A stretch of 64,000 bases of DNA from Vigna angularis (Eukaryota > Streptophyta > Magnoliopsida > Fabales > Fabaceae): contig NC_068977.1 in the NCBI RefSeq assembly GCF_016808095.1, positions 22,779,364 to 22,843,363 on the forward strand, given 5' to 3'. Below, in pieces: positions 1 to 12,164 of this stretch. Below the pieces are notes generated by a model. It was not told the origin of the DNA, made no database searches, and saw only the letters and a list, made by a program, of their open reading frames with translations. Each line of letters begins with the position of its first letter. Within the stretch, counting starts at the first letter, position 1. The position numbers and the translations under genes are program-made.

Positions 1-2389
1 AAATTTTAATTAGTGAGTCCATGAAAATACGAAGAACAACATCATTTTGAATTTTTTTTTTATTTTGCTCTAATTTCCTCTTCAACTTATCATTCTTCTT
101 TCTTAGATTCAATACAACCTTTTTAATACACACTTCAACTTTTTCACTTTTCCTTTGTAAGCTTCCTTCAACTTCATAACGTCCTTCATCAATCCATTCA
201 AAGCAGTTACAACTTGTATTAAATTACAATTATTCGCAAATACAAACTTCATCACAACAAGTAAAGCATTTTATTCTCACTTACTGCCTAATTTCTACAT
301 CTATAAAATAGTCTCCCTTTGTTTTTCAATGTAGTTGCCTTCAACACCAACAATCTTTCCCATAACAATAGATTTTTGAAGCTAAGTGAGAGGAGGATCA
401 ACATGTTTGGAACATTCCTAATTTAATGCTCCTTCACGTGCAACCAATTCCTCCACTGTCAGCTTTCATTTCCCTTCAATAGTGATTTCAAAAGTAAATC
501 AAGAAAGATCCCTTTAGTCCCACCAATGCTCAAGAAGATGAAATCCAACCTTTTGCTCTTCAACCTTTTTTCCACCTTAAATGATTATCTCCTATTTGCT
601 CTTCACCCTTCAGAACACACTTTGAAGCAAACTTTACCAATTAAATTGATAAACCAATATTCTGACTTTGCATAAACAAATACCAACATGGAAACAATTA
701 GGAAGGAAAGCTGTGAACATACATGGACAGGCGTTAGCCACCTCAGCTTCTTTTTAACGTTGTTAGTTTTAGAGAACCAAAAATTAAGGTTTCCTGAAGG
801 AGGACTAAAATGTACCTCACTTTGGAAAATGGACTAAAAACAAATTTGCTTGATAGTTTAGAGACTAAAAACATATTTAACCCTTTTCATTTGAAGCTTT
901 AATATATTCTAATTTTTAAATTAAAAGTAAATTAATATATAATCATCTAAACTTAACGTATTTTTTATGCGTATCAAATACCGTTATAGAATCACAATTG
1001 AACTAGAATATGTTAAATAATATAATCAATTTAAACATTAGCCTCAAAAGCTGCTTGATACGTCAAACAAAATTTATTATAATTGGATTGTATTCATTAA
1101 TTAATTTTTTAAGTTTGTGAATCAAATCATATCAACGTTTGGAACAGAGCGAATTTTAATTTCATGTTAAAGCTTAAATACTTAAAACTTATTTAATTCT
1201 TTAAATTATTAATATTCATAAGTTTTAATTATTAATTATAATTGAGTAATTTAATATATAGAACTTTTAATTTATTTGATATTAATTAATCAATTAAAAC
1301 GTAAAAAAAAATACTTGGTGTGTTTTTAATATATAAAAATACATAAAAAATTAAAAATATAAAATTTAGAAAAATCAAAATTTTAAAAGATAAGCAATTT
1401 TTTTTAAAAGTTGGAGAGTCAACCCTTTAAAGAGATATTTTAGGATTTTTAGCTCGTTCGGTCCCATTTTTTGAACACTAATGGCATGGCATGCCAAAAT
1501 AGGGTAGGCTTCTCATTTTGCCACTCTCTTATTTATTATCAATGTGAATATACGTGAGTTTATCCCCATATTTAAACGTATACGTGCGCTTTACAACCTC
1601 AGATTTAACCCTTTTATTGTGTGTTTGTAGTAAAAATTAAACATTTAGTCCTTATTATGTCTCTTTTCTAGGCTCTAATAGGATGATTAATTATGTTTGT
1701 TTAACATAAGATCTACTCTTTGATCTAATTTGCATATATATATATATATATATATTACATATTATAATAAAATAAATAACATAAAAAAATATTAAACTCA
1801 TATGTGTTGGCATATATCATTCATCTACAAAGTGACTCCTATCTTATTATAAATGAGGTTTCTTGAAAACTTCATCAATATGTATAGAATGAACCAATTA
1901 TTTTTCCTAAAAGAAATATGATTAGAATAACAGGTTATAAAGAAATGAAAACAATTTTTTTAGTGTACATACCATATTAAGGTAGAAAAATATGGTTTCT
2001 TTAACAACAATTACCAATAACTTAATTTTCAACTCATGATTAACCATATAAAGATTATTTAAATAATGATTTCCAGAATGGTATAATATTTGGGAACATA
2101 TAAATAATAAATACCACTTGATTTTGTAGTAAATTTATGAATATGGAATTCATTTTAACATTTTAACTACTAAACAATAACTTTTACCATAATAACTTTA
2201 TTGACAAAATGTTACTCGTGATATAAAAAGAAGTAAATGTCAAATAAAATTAAAAGGAAAAGATTAACCTTGACTAAAAAGAAAGAAGGGATAGAAAGTT
2301 AAAGAGATACATTGCAAGACAATATATTTCATTTGTTACCATTGCGCTGAGGTGTGTTATATATAGAAGTAAATGTTTTACAAATGTAT
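1..2389. other. AT-rich intergenic sequence, no gene seen
   Basis: No open frame of convincing length or composition occurs here on either strand. Positions 800-895 have the repeated phrasing 'ggactaaaaac/gactaaaaacatattta', which I associate with dispersed legume repeats, but I cannot name the family. A short (TA)n run lies near 1735-1755. Nothing else can be supported. Confidence 0.6.
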
Positions 2390-2627
2390 TATTTTTCACT
2401 GTATTTAATTATCATTTTATTTTATTTTTTTGACAGAGAGATTTATGACGGTATGTGAAACCACCATCACAAATATAAATAGAAACTATAAATTTCATTA
2501 TTGAAAAATTAAAGCATTGAAGTACTTATGTCACGTTTGTTTGTAGTGAGACTGACTCCCAAGTCCATGTAAGTTGTTAGAAACGTATGTGATGAGGTAG
2601 AAAGATTATAGTCTAAGTGGTAGATAC
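2390..2627 (+). repeat. Duplicate of sequence upstream of the receptor-like protein gene
   Basis: This stretch matches 12165-12570. Both contain 'gatttatgacggtatgtg', then 'gactgactcccaagtc', then 'gtagaaagattatagtcta' in the same order, and the match ends abruptly at 'ggtagata'. The 12 kb copy carries roughly 170-190 extra bases in the middle. Since the 12 kb copy lies about 0.8 kb before a receptor-like protein gene, this fragment is probably the trace of a duplicated, now lost, neighbour. That inference rests on order and identity seen by eye, not on an alignment. Confidence 0.7.
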
Positions 2628-2639
2628 TATTGAAACAGA

Positions 2640-3010
2640 GAATGAAGGTAAGGTCTAAATTGATTCAATTTTTCACAATAAGGGACCTAATCGAGAACAT
2701 TTACAATACGAGAACCTACTTGAGACGATCCTACAGAAATAGGGATGTTCGAAATGATTAAACCTATTATTTAATGTATAATATGTTCTGTTTTTTATTT
2801 ATTAATTAATTTTTAATATTTTCTGTTAATATTTATTTATTAGTTAATTTATGATATGCGTTATTGTTTTTTATTTTTTATTTAATTTATAATATGTTAA
2901 TGTTTTACATTTATTAAATAAATTATAATATTTTTTATTTATTAATTAATTTTTTATATGGGTTAATTTTTTTATTTTTTTATTTAATTTATAATATTTG
3001 TATGTTTTTT
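2640..3010. other. Degenerate AT-rich tandem repeat
   Basis: From about 2760 to 3000 the motif 'tttatttattaattaattt...taatatgtt' recurs roughly every 80-90 bases, three times with drift. No coding potential is seen. The preceding 2640-2755 segment has no recognised feature. Confidence 0.45.
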
Positions 3011-4696
3011 AAGTAAGAACCTGAAAATAGAGAAAAGGATGTCCTAAGTTAGTAGGATCAGGCCTTAATTAGGCTTTTCAAAACACTCTGGTCCATTTGC
3101 TCAAGCACACTGCTCTCTCTCTAAACCTCAGTTCAGATTTTCTCTGCCTTCTCTCTACAACCTTTCTTCCTTCTCTCTTCCATTTCCTTCCTTTGAGCCA
3201 CTGAATTTCTGTGTAGCTGGTGCCAAAACGTCTGCGACGTAGAAAGCTTCAAAACCATCTGATTAGTTTTGGGTTCTAAGCTGGTAAGTCCCTCCATGCA
3301 ACCTCCTCTTTATTCTTGAACGGAGACGTACATTCTTGTTGGTTGCATGTGCTTTCTTGCTTTCCCTTCTTCCATTTCTACTCAGTTCTAGTTTTAAGAG
3401 TTGTTTCCATCACCATTTCGGTAGTTGTAGGGCATTGTTTGGGTTCTTGCTGTGAGAGGTACCGTTAGGGCATTTCAGTGAGTTGTGCGGTTTTACTCCA
3501 AGGTAAGGGGAGCTAGAATGTTTCTTTAATTGGTTGCATGAATTGTATGTTGAGTTTTGTACTGTTGTGTTGTTGATGTTGTGTTTGGACTTGGAAAGAT
3601 TCAGTTGCATGTGTTGGGTTGAATGACTGGGAAATTGGACTTTAATGTATGTAAACTATTTTGAGATGTATGTAAATTCTATAATGTCTATGTTGATGTG
3701 ACGGTGGTCACCGATCGAAACTGTGACGGTGGCCGGCGTAGATCGGAGAGATCTGATGCTCGTGGCGGCACGTGAGGGAGAAGTAGCTTCCGAAACTGAC
3801 GTGGTTGGCCGCATTTATTCAATTCAATTTAATTTTCTGATGTTTGTGGTTAAAGCTATTATTCTGAGTTAGATGTGCATAGAATTGGAGGATTGAATGA
3901 GAATTACCACTTTAAGTTCTACGAACTATAAAGACCCCAAAGAGGGCTTAACTTTTCAAAATGTCTTTCTGAGAGTGATTGAGATTCTTTGTCCAGTCTA
4001 ATGCACATTTGCCCTGGAATTTCGCTTTTACCTAATGTTCTTAGTTTTGTTTCCATTTGAATTTCTTTGTATCACTGTTGAGTAGATCTTGGGTAAGTTT
4101 AAATGTTGATATCCCTTGTTTCCTTTTAATTGGTTCTGTTATATGAAGTTTTATATTTGTTAAATTGAGTTCTTTTGATTTCCAGATCATGTACATAGAT
4201 AGTGTGCATTTAGCATTTCTGTTATGTTTGCATTTATTCCTAGTTGTCCATTTTAGTTTATTTTCCTTATTTTAGTCATTCATAGATTTAGGTTTGGATT
4301 CTATCATTGAATTGCACGAGTAGCAGTTTTCATTAGTTTAGTTTTCTTTTTATTAGTTGCATAGTAGTTTAGTTTTTGTTTCATCATAGTCATTGCTTCA
4401 TTGGCATTGCATTTTAATTGATACACATATTATTCATTCATTCTAGCTTAGGTTCATATCTGCATTATGCATCAATCTATATTAAGTATCATGCATTGCA
4501 TAATCTTTTAGTTTCTTTCTTTAGATTTAATTTTTCTTTCCCCACCTAGTTTTAGTAAATAAATAATTTGGTTTAATTCTACAATTCTAGCTTAATAAGT
4601 ACCAAGTCCTTGGATTGATAACCTAGGTTGCCCCTATACTATATTAGTGGGGAATTTAGGTTTGTTGTCTTTTGTGCGACCAAAAGCTATTCAACA
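3010..4696 (+). other. Possible LTR remnant (U5-type end)
   Basis: The stretch has no credible gene. Its right part reads like the 3' end of an Athila-like LTR: 'accaagtccttgg...gataacc...tgtgcgacc' ending in 'ttcaaca' at 4696. It differs from the 3' LTR at 9502-10473, so it is not the matching 5' LTR of the element that follows. A pyrimidine-rich leader (CTCTCTCT) near 3110-3190 resembles a transcribed LTR/R region. The left boundary is not visible and no target-site duplication was found. It could alternatively be decayed leader sequence of another element. Confidence 0.35.
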
Positions 4697-4739
4697 AGCT
4701 CCTCACTAAAAAAGAAAATACATTGAAGAGGAAACCATT

Positions 4740-7700
4740 GAAGTTCAAGGAAACTGCAGTGCTATTATATAAAAGCTCCTTCCTCCCAAGTTGAAAGATC
4801 CAGGAAGCTTCACTATTCCTTGCACTATAGGGAATATCTCTCTTGGGAAGACACTTATTGATCTGGGAGCCAACATTAATCTCATGCTGCTCTCCATGTT
4901 TGAAAAGATTGAAGGGTTGGAATTCAAGCCTACTCGGATGACTCTTCAACTAGCAGATAGATCTCTGAAATATGCTTATGGGGTAGTTGAAGATGTGCTT
5001 ATGAAGGTAGACAAATTTCTATTTCTTGTGGACTTTGTTATCATGGAGATGGAAGAGGATGTGAATGTACCTCATATTTTGGGGAGACCTTTCATGAAGA
5101 CTGCAAGAGTTTTGATTGATGTGGAAAACGACAAGCTGAAAGTGAGAGTGCAAGATGAAGAAGTAAATTTTGATGTTTTTGAAGCCATGTCTCACCCAAA
5201 GGATAACAAGGAGTGTTTTCATCTTGATCCTCTTGATGAAATTTGCATGATACAAGAAAAGAAAACAAGTGATACTTTTTCTTTGGAGGAGATGCTAGTT
5301 GACACCTGTGAAGAATTGAATGAAAAAGAAGAAGAACTGATTGATGAGTGCTTGACTGAATTGGAAGAGTTGAAAGAAGATCCGTTATAGAAGACAAAGG
5401 AGATCAACACAAAAGCAAAAGTCAAGGAAAGCAAATTGGAGCTGAAGATGTTACCACCACATTTGAAGTATGTATTCTTAGAAGAAGGTGGAAATAAACT
5501 AGTTATCATCAGTAACTCTCTCTACCAAAGAAGAAGAAAAGTTGGTAGAAATACTCAAAGCCAACCAAGGATCTATTGGATGGTTAATCTCAGATCTCAA
5601 AGGCATAAGTCTAACTTATTGCATCCACAAAATATTCATGGAAGATGATTACAAACCAGTCGCCCAACCACAAAGGAGGTTAAATCCAGTGACGAAGGAG
5701 GAGGTGAGGAAAGAAGTTCTAAAGTTACTTGAAGCTGGCATTATTTATCCTATTTCTGATAGTGCATGGGTGAGCCCAGTACAGGTGGTACCAAAGAAAG
5801 GTGGGATGACAATTATTTATAATGAAAAAAATGAGCTCATACCTACAAGGACTGTTACGGGCTGGAGGATGTGTATTGACTACAGGAAGTTGAACAATGC
5901 TACTAGGAAGGATCACTCCCCCTTCCTTTCATGGATTAGATGCTGGAAAGATTGGCAGGTCAAGCTTTCTATTGCTTTCTGGATGGATATTCTGGATATA
6001 ATCAAATTGTGGTATATCCAAAGGACTAAGAGAAGATAACTTTCACATGCCTATTTGGAGTTTTTGCTTACAGAAAAATGTTGTTTGGGTTATGTAATGC
6101 TCTAGCAACTTTTCAAAGGTGTATGCAGGCCATCTTCGCAGACTTAGTAGAAAAATTCATTGAGTTCTTTATGGATGATTTTTCAGTGTTTGGCAGTTCC
6201 TTCCATGAGTGTTTGTCTAACCTGGACGTTGTACTTAAAAGATGCACCCAATCTAATCTTGTTCTTAATGGGAAAATGTCACTTTATGGTAACGAAAGGT
6301 ATTGTCTTGGGTCATAAAATTTCGTCCAGGGGAATTGAGGTTGACAGAGCCAAAGTGGAAGTTATTGAAAAAATTCTGCCACCAACCAATGTGAAGGGAA
6401 TAAGAAGCTTTTTGGACCATGCTGATTTTTACAGAAGATTCATCAAAGACTTTTCAAAGATTGCCAAACCACTAAGCAACCTCCTTGTTAAGGACGCACC
6501 ATTTGTGATGGATGATGAGTGCCTTAAGGCATTTGATGTATTGAAGAAAAAGTAGGTTTTTGCTCCAGTTATTGTAGCTCCTTATTAGAACCAATATTTT
6601 GAGCTGATGTGTGATGCCAACAATTATGCTATAGGAGCTGTTCTTGGACAGAGAAGAGAGAAGGTATTTCACACTATTTATTATGCAAGCAAGGTCTTGA
6701 ATGAAGCCCAGTTGAATTATGCCACCACATAAAAAGAATTTCTTGCTATTGTGTATGCTTTGGTGAAATTTAGACCTTATCTCATTGGGTGTAAAGTGAT
6801 CATCTACATAGATCATGCAGCTATAAAGTATTTGCTAACCAAGCCGGATTCTAAGCCGCGATTGATTAGATGAGTGCTTTTGCTACAAGAGTTTGATGTG
6901 GAAATCCCTGAGAAGAAGGGAAGTGAAAATGTAATTATTACTCACTTATCTAGGTTGATTAATAGTGAAGTTACAAGCAAGGAAGCATAAATCTGGGAAT
7001 CTTTCTCAGATGAAACACTCATGTATATCCAATAAAGGTCGTGGTTTGATGATATGGCTAATTTCAAAGAGTCATGAGCAATCCCAAAAGATCTCAACTG
7101 GCAACAAAGAAAAAAAAATTTTACATGATGCCAAACAATTTATTTGGGATGACCCTTACTTGTTCAAAATTGGAGCAAATAATCTTTTGAGGCGTTATGT
7201 TACTAAGGAAGAAGTGGAAGGAATTTTATGGCACTCTCATGACTTACCTTATGGGGGGCATTTTAGTGGAGAGAGAACAGTTGCAAAAGTGCTTCAGTCA
7301 TAATTTTATTGGCCTACTCTTTTTAAAGATGCTCATAATCATGCCAGAAACTGTGATAAGTGTTAAAGGACAGGGAATATCTCCAGACGTCATGAGATGC
7401 CACTGCAAGGTATACTAGAAGTTGAAGTTTTTGATTGCTGGGGCATAGACTTTGTTGGACCTTTTTCACCATCTTTCAATAATGAATACTTATTGGTGGC
7501 AGTGGATTATGTGAGAAATGGGTGGAAGCTTTGGTTTGTCCCAAGAATGATTCTAGAACTGTTATTAAATATTTGAAAAGCAAATTTTCTCCCTGTTTGG
7601 AATGCCCAGAGTACTCATTAGTGATGGGGGATCTCATTTTTGCAATTTTCAGCTGGCAAGGGTACTCAAGAACTGTGGTGTGAGACACAAGGTAGCTACA

Positions 7701-8336
7701 CCTTATCATCCACAAACAAACGGGCAAGCAAAAGTTTTTAATAAGGAGATAAAAAGGATTTTAGAAAAGACAATTGCTTCATCAAGAAAGGAATGGTCTT
7801 AAAGGTTAGATGATGTCTTTTAGGCATATAGAATTGCAATGAAGACAACTATTGGATTATCTCCTTTCCAGATGGTTTATGGAAAGGCATGTCACCTTCC
7901 GGTGGAGATGGAACATCGAGCTCTATGGGCCTTAAAATTCTTGAACTATGATCCTTGTGATACTATAGAAAATAGAAGAGGGCAAATTATTGAGCTTGAG
8001 GAGATGCGGCTGCATGCCTATGATTCTTCAAAGAACTACAAAGAAAAAGTGAAATTTTATCATGACAAGAAACTAGTGAACAAGGTCTTTAATTCAGGAC
8101 AACATGTGTTGTTGTTCAATTCACGACTAAAACTTTTCCCTGGAAAGTTGAAGTCCAAGTGGTCTGGTCCATTTATGGTCAAGAATGTTCTTCCACATGG
8201 AGTAGTTGAGTTAACAGATCCATCTTCTAAAGATCCACAAAGAATTTGGGTCATCAATGGACAACGCCTCAAGCATTATTTGGGTGCTGAGGTAGAATGC
8301 CTTTCCAGAGTCATGGAGTTTGTTGATCCAAATTAA
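4740..8336 (+). pseudogene. Gypsy-1 pol relic (protease-RT-RNase H-integrase)
   Basis: Aspartic protease: 4740-5390, with the active-site stretch LIDLGAN near 4856-4876; a TAA interrupts it just upstream (near 4758). Reverse transcriptase: about 5640-6320, including WRMCIDYRKLN near 5862 and FMDDFSVFG near 6168-6195, split by a frameshift near 5930-6060. RNase H: about 6590-6960, with stops. Integrase: about 7190-8336, with the HHCC region near 7230-7360, an ISDGG motif near 7614, PYHPQTNGQ near 7703, and a GKACHLPVE stretch near 7884. Several stops (for example at 6553, 7301 and 7801) and shifts make it non-functional. It matches Athila-like pol in order and motifs. Confidence 0.9.
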
Positions 8337-8340
8337 GTTT

Positions 8341-8395
8341 AATGGTGTCAAGCTAGTGACGTTAAAGAAGCACTTACTGGGAGGCAACCCAACTT
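8341..8395 (+). repeat. Conserved post-pol module of Athila-like elements
   Basis: Immediately after pol comes a segment with 'caagctagtgacgttaaa' followed by 'cttactgggaggcaaccca'. The same module occurs, in reverse complement, twice in the other Athila-like element (32878-32925 and 33155-33203). Its conservation outside pol between different families is visible directly; its role is unknown. Confidence 0.75.
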
Positions 8396-9501
8396 TCTAA
8401 ATTTTTCCTTTTAATCATTTGTTTTGTATTGTACTTGGCTTGAATGAACTACACTGCTTTGGTTTAACTGTTGTTGTTTTTGTGATGAGTATTTCTTGGT
8501 GATATTCTAGTGTATGGATTGATGTTGAGATGATGTATGATGTGTTGATATACAGGTGATGACTCACAGTGTATGAAACAAGCTTGAGGTAAAGCTTGAT
8601 TGAGATACTGAGCAGGGTGTTTTTCTTAATTCAAGGACTTGGGAGTTTACCTGTGTGAGTTTTGGGCTTTAGAGTTTTGTGTGAATAATTGCTATTACTC
8701 TGGAAGCATGAATGATTTTGCCCAAATTTTTTTTGTGATTGAACTACTTGCTTGCAGGTTTCATATGATCAAGGTTATCTTTTGTTTTCCGTTATTCTTT
8801 TAGCCTTTACATGATTTTATCCACTGAAAAGAAAACAATTTGTTTTACCCTTTGAACCTTGAACCGTATGTTTGAAAAATCCTTTGTGAAAATCTTTACC
8901 TTCAGTTAAGTTGAGAACATTTGTGAGGTATTGATAAAAGTTCAAGTTTGGGGTTGCTGGAAAGACTGGGAAAGTAAAAAGAAAAAAAAGCATTGAGCTA
9001 AGCAATGATTACTTGAAAAGAAAAAGCAAAGAAAAAGAAAAATGAAAAGAAAAGAAAAGCTCAATGCAAGGGAAAGCTGGGAAAAGAAAGTAAGTTTGTG
9101 TGCTTGAATGAGGATATCACAAATGTCTCTCACCAAAAAAAATCAATTTCCTTCTTAGCCCAGCCAAGTTACAAGCCATGAAAAACCCTTTTGAGTGCTT
9201 GAGTGAAACATTTTCCTTGGTGAGGAATAGTTCTTTGAATTTCTGATTGCATCTTCACTTGGTTGATTGATCATTCTTAAGGATAACATCTATTGAAATA
9301 TATGAGAATCACATTTATTGTGATTGAATTAAGGCATCTGCACATCTTGACTGATATATGTAGGCTGAGTTGACAAAAGTAATTGCTTGTCCGAAAGAAA
9401 AACTTTTTCAAAAAGGTTGAGTCATTGTATTGATTGTTCTAAAAAGCTGAGTTACAATCTGTTTTGCTTGAGGACAAGTAAAGTTCTAAGTTTGGGGTTG
9501 T
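8396..9501 (+). other. Gypsy-1 3' non-coding region with polypurine tract
   Basis: There is no long frame. Purine-rich stretches (8975-9080) and the phrase 'aagtttggggttg' at 8945 and again at 9489-9501 occur; the second copy directly precedes the LTR start and is the likely polypurine tract. The same arrangement (purine-rich run, 'gcattgagcta', 'agtttggggttg') is found inverted in the element at 29498-30170, showing the two belong to related families. Confidence 0.65.
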
Positions 9502-10473
9502 GATAACGGTTAAAAATATTGTTATTTGTGATGTAATTTTGATACTAAATGCACCCTTTTTCTGCTTATAAACTTGCTTGGAATCATGTTTTTCTGTTAA
9601 GTTGTGTGAATATGAGAGTTGAGGTTGAATTTAATGGTTTTATGACTAATTCTCCTTGTTTTGGTAAAAAATGAGATAATATGGAAAGCAGGGATAAAGT
9701 GCTAAGGAGATGGAGCTCAAAAAGGCCTGGAAAAGCACCAAAAGGGAGGGATCCTCAAAGCTTGGGCGCCCTTTTAGGAGGCTTGAGTGCAAAAGAGTGT
9801 CGCTCACTGCCCAGGCGCCCCTTTTGGGGTGCTTGAGCGCAAGGTGTACGAAGCTTGGGCGTTATTTCTGAGGCTTGGGCGTAGAAGACCATCGCTTACC
9901 GCTCGGGCGCCCCTTTTGGGGTGCTTGAGCGGTGGAGGCTCGAAGCTTAGGCATCCTCTGCAAGGCTTGAGCGTGAAGGACCATCGCTCACGGCTCGGGT
10001 GCCCCTTTTGGGGCGCTTGAGCGGCGGAGGCTCGAAGTTTGGGCGTCCTCTGCAAGGCTTGAACATGAAGGACCACCGCTCGTCGCCCGAGCGCCCTAAG
10101 TGGGGCGCTTAAGGACATGCTTTTTCGCTGAGGGATCAGGTTTAGGTAATTTAGTGAGTGACATTAACATTAATGCATAAAGAAGAATTATTACATACAT
10201 GAGAGGGAACTTGGTGAAATCTAACCCCAACAACATACTCATCTCATATTAAATAACATTTGTTTATCATCGTGCTTTTCTATTATTGATAAACTTGCAT
10301 TCATATTTAATTTTATGTCTTTGCATTTGAAACCAACAATCTCGTTTTCTTTAAGTCTTAATTAATAAAGTTGTCACACGGCTGTCTAGTGCCGAGAGTC
10401 CTCTGGGATACGATATTTGGTCTTACCATTTTATATTACTTGTGCGATTTGGTACACTTGCCAATCCATCAAC
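9502..10473 (+). repeat. 3' LTR of Gypsy-1
   Basis: It starts TGATAACGG after the 'agtttggggttg' tract and ends '...gccaatccatcaaca', with TG...CA termini and a length of 972 bp. The right end carries a U5-like segment ('cctctgggatacgatat...gcgatttggtacacttgcca') typical of Athila-like LTRs. No second copy was found in the window. The next five bases are CCCAT; no matching left flank is available to test for a target-site duplication. Confidence 0.75.
9720..10115 (+). repeat. GC-rich ~110-bp tandem repeat inside the Gypsy-1 LTR
   Basis: Units share 'gcgccccttttggggtgcttgagcg' style cores, followed by 'aggctcgaag', 'ctgcaaggcttgagcg' and 'gaaggaccatcgctca'. Three to four imperfect copies occur, far richer in GC than the flanks. 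The open frames here on both strands (77 and 104 codons) are by-products of the repeat and not genes. Confidence 0.75.
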
Positions 10474-11470
10474 ACCCATCATTACCCATCTTCAATACTC
10501 CAAAATCACTAGGTGTATAAGATGTAAAGAACTCCTTCCTAGATGTAACATGCAGTGTAGCACCACTATTAATTATCCACATGCTCTCATCAGATACAAG
10601 ATTAATAATGTCTTAATCATAAAGACAAACAAGGTCACCACATGTAGTAGTAGTAACACAATCACTATCATCATTATCTCTTTCTCTTTGCTTACCCTTT
10701 TTGTCTTTGCTCTCTTTCTTTCACAAAAAGTAGTTCTTCTTTATGTGCTCTGTTTAGTTACAATAGTGACACTCCACATTCTTGTACTGAGACTTGGACT
10801 TTCTCCTGCTTTTATCTCTACCACTATTTTTTTCTTTCTTTTAGCTTTTCCCGCTATTCTCTGTAATAAGCACTTGTGAATGAGATGTAGTACCTTGTGT
10901 CTTACTTCTCATCTCCTCATTAAGTGCACCACTCTTTTCCATTTGCAAAGAAATATCACCATTAGAGGTAGCACTTATCATGGAAACCTGAAATGTCTCC
11001 CACGAATCCGGTAAAGAGTTTAATAGGAATAAACCCAATAGATCATCATCAAATTTTATACCCACTCTTGCTAATTAATCATAGCGTCCTTGAAATTCAC
11101 TCAAGTGATTTGAAATAGGAGTTCTTTCCTTGTACTTCAACTCCACAAAATTTTTCAGCAAGTATAATTTATTAGTCCCTGACTTAGAAGCATACAAGGA
11201 CTCAAGCTTATCCTATAGGCTTCTCACATGTATATCATTAGCAACAAAATTATAAACATTATCATCAACAAACTGTATGATAAATTCACATACCTGTTGA
11301 TGTTCAAAATTTCATTATTCATCTAACTTGGATTCCAGGTTAGTGGAAACAAAAACAGGAAGATGCAATTTTTTCACAAATAGCAAGTCCTTCCTCTTAC
11401 CTTTCCATAAGTGATAATTTTCTCCATTGAAAAGAATTAATTTTGTATGTGTCTTCATCATTCACGCAAA
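10474..11470 (-). pseudogene. Copia-C gag-protease relic
   Basis: Read on the minus strand, this is a Ty1/copia gag: starting near 11460, then a UBN2-like capsid region whose clearest piece (10841-11065) contains DDLLGLFLLNSLPDSWETF. A CCHC-like knuckle (CHYCN...HIKK) lies near 10745-10790 and a protease-like INSGATLHVT near 10550-10580. Stops and shifts are scattered through it. It is cut at 10474 by the Gypsy-1 LTR, so integrase and RT are absent. Confidence 0.8.
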
Positions 11471-11508
11471 CTAAATAATTCCTTAATCAAAGAGCTATGA
11501 TTCCACTT

Positions 11509-11860
11509 TGATGTGGAAAGGGCAAAAAATATAACAACTTAGCAAAGACTAATAATGCAACGGAAATTCAATCCATTTTCTTGCGAGAATCTGTGAGGAG
11601 CACCAAACAAATAGAATCCAAAGTACAAAGAGACATCAATAAGTTTTAACGTGGAAAACCTCTCAATGCAAGGGTAAAACTCATGAGTCGTCTAGACCAA
11701 AGAAAAATGCACTATGATCAATAATAGGGTACAAAAGAGTCTCCAATAATAATACCAAATGGTATTTTTAATAAGCCAATTTAACTAAGCACAAATGCTT
11801 ACAAATGAGAATAAAGAAGATGAAAATTCTTCAAAATAGGACTGCTGATGCGGGACTGAA
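11509..11860 (-). repeat. Probable LTR of Copia-C, with degenerate primer-binding site
   Basis: On the minus strand the gag leader begins with TGGAATCATAGC (rc of 11492-11505), a degenerate form of the copia primer-binding site TGGTATCAGAGC. The sequence to the right, beginning TGATGTGG at 11509, should therefore be the 5' LTR. Its far boundary is uncertain; about 11860 is a guess. Confidence 0.5.
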
Positions 11861-12164
11861 TGGTCCATATTATTTGGATCTATTCTCGACATAGGAAGGG
11901 AGTCCAATAATTCAAAAAAAAAATAAGTTTTATTAAATTATGAGACAATAAACACCTATGAATAATTAATCTAATATTGAAATTACAATAGCTAGAAATC
12001 ACATATTACATTTCAGAATTTATTACAATATTGTTGGTAATGAGAATAATAGAGTTTCAATTCACCACTGTATATATTGAAATTGTTTTTCAATTAAAAA
12101 TATTATGACAATTTTAATTATCATTTATTTAAAATGTTAAAATGTCACTGTAATATTGAATGCT

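Larger units (their letters stand above)
4735..10473 (+). mobile_element. Gypsy-1: 5'-truncated Ty3/gypsy (Athila-like) retrotransposon
   Basis: The element reads protease, reverse transcriptase, RNase H, integrase, a long non-coding 3' part, a purine-rich tract and a 3' LTR. The gene order and the FMDDFSVFG reverse-transcriptase motif identify the Athila branch of Ty3/gypsy elements. Gag, primer-binding site and 5' LTR are missing: the pol sequence starts abruptly near 4735 after an unrelated LTR-like end. Pol carries many in-frame stops and frameshifts. The 3' LTR directly abuts a copia gag-protease relic at 10474, so the element probably inserted into that copia and a later deletion removed the left side. 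Confidence 0.85.

Noticed and set aside
9787..10118. Overlapping frames in the Gypsy-1 LTR
   Set aside because: They are driven by the GC-rich 110-bp tandem repeat and open in more than one frame on both strands.
10442..10879. 145-codon plus-strand frame
   Set aside because: It is antisense to a recognisable copia gag-protease relic on the minus strand and has no domain.
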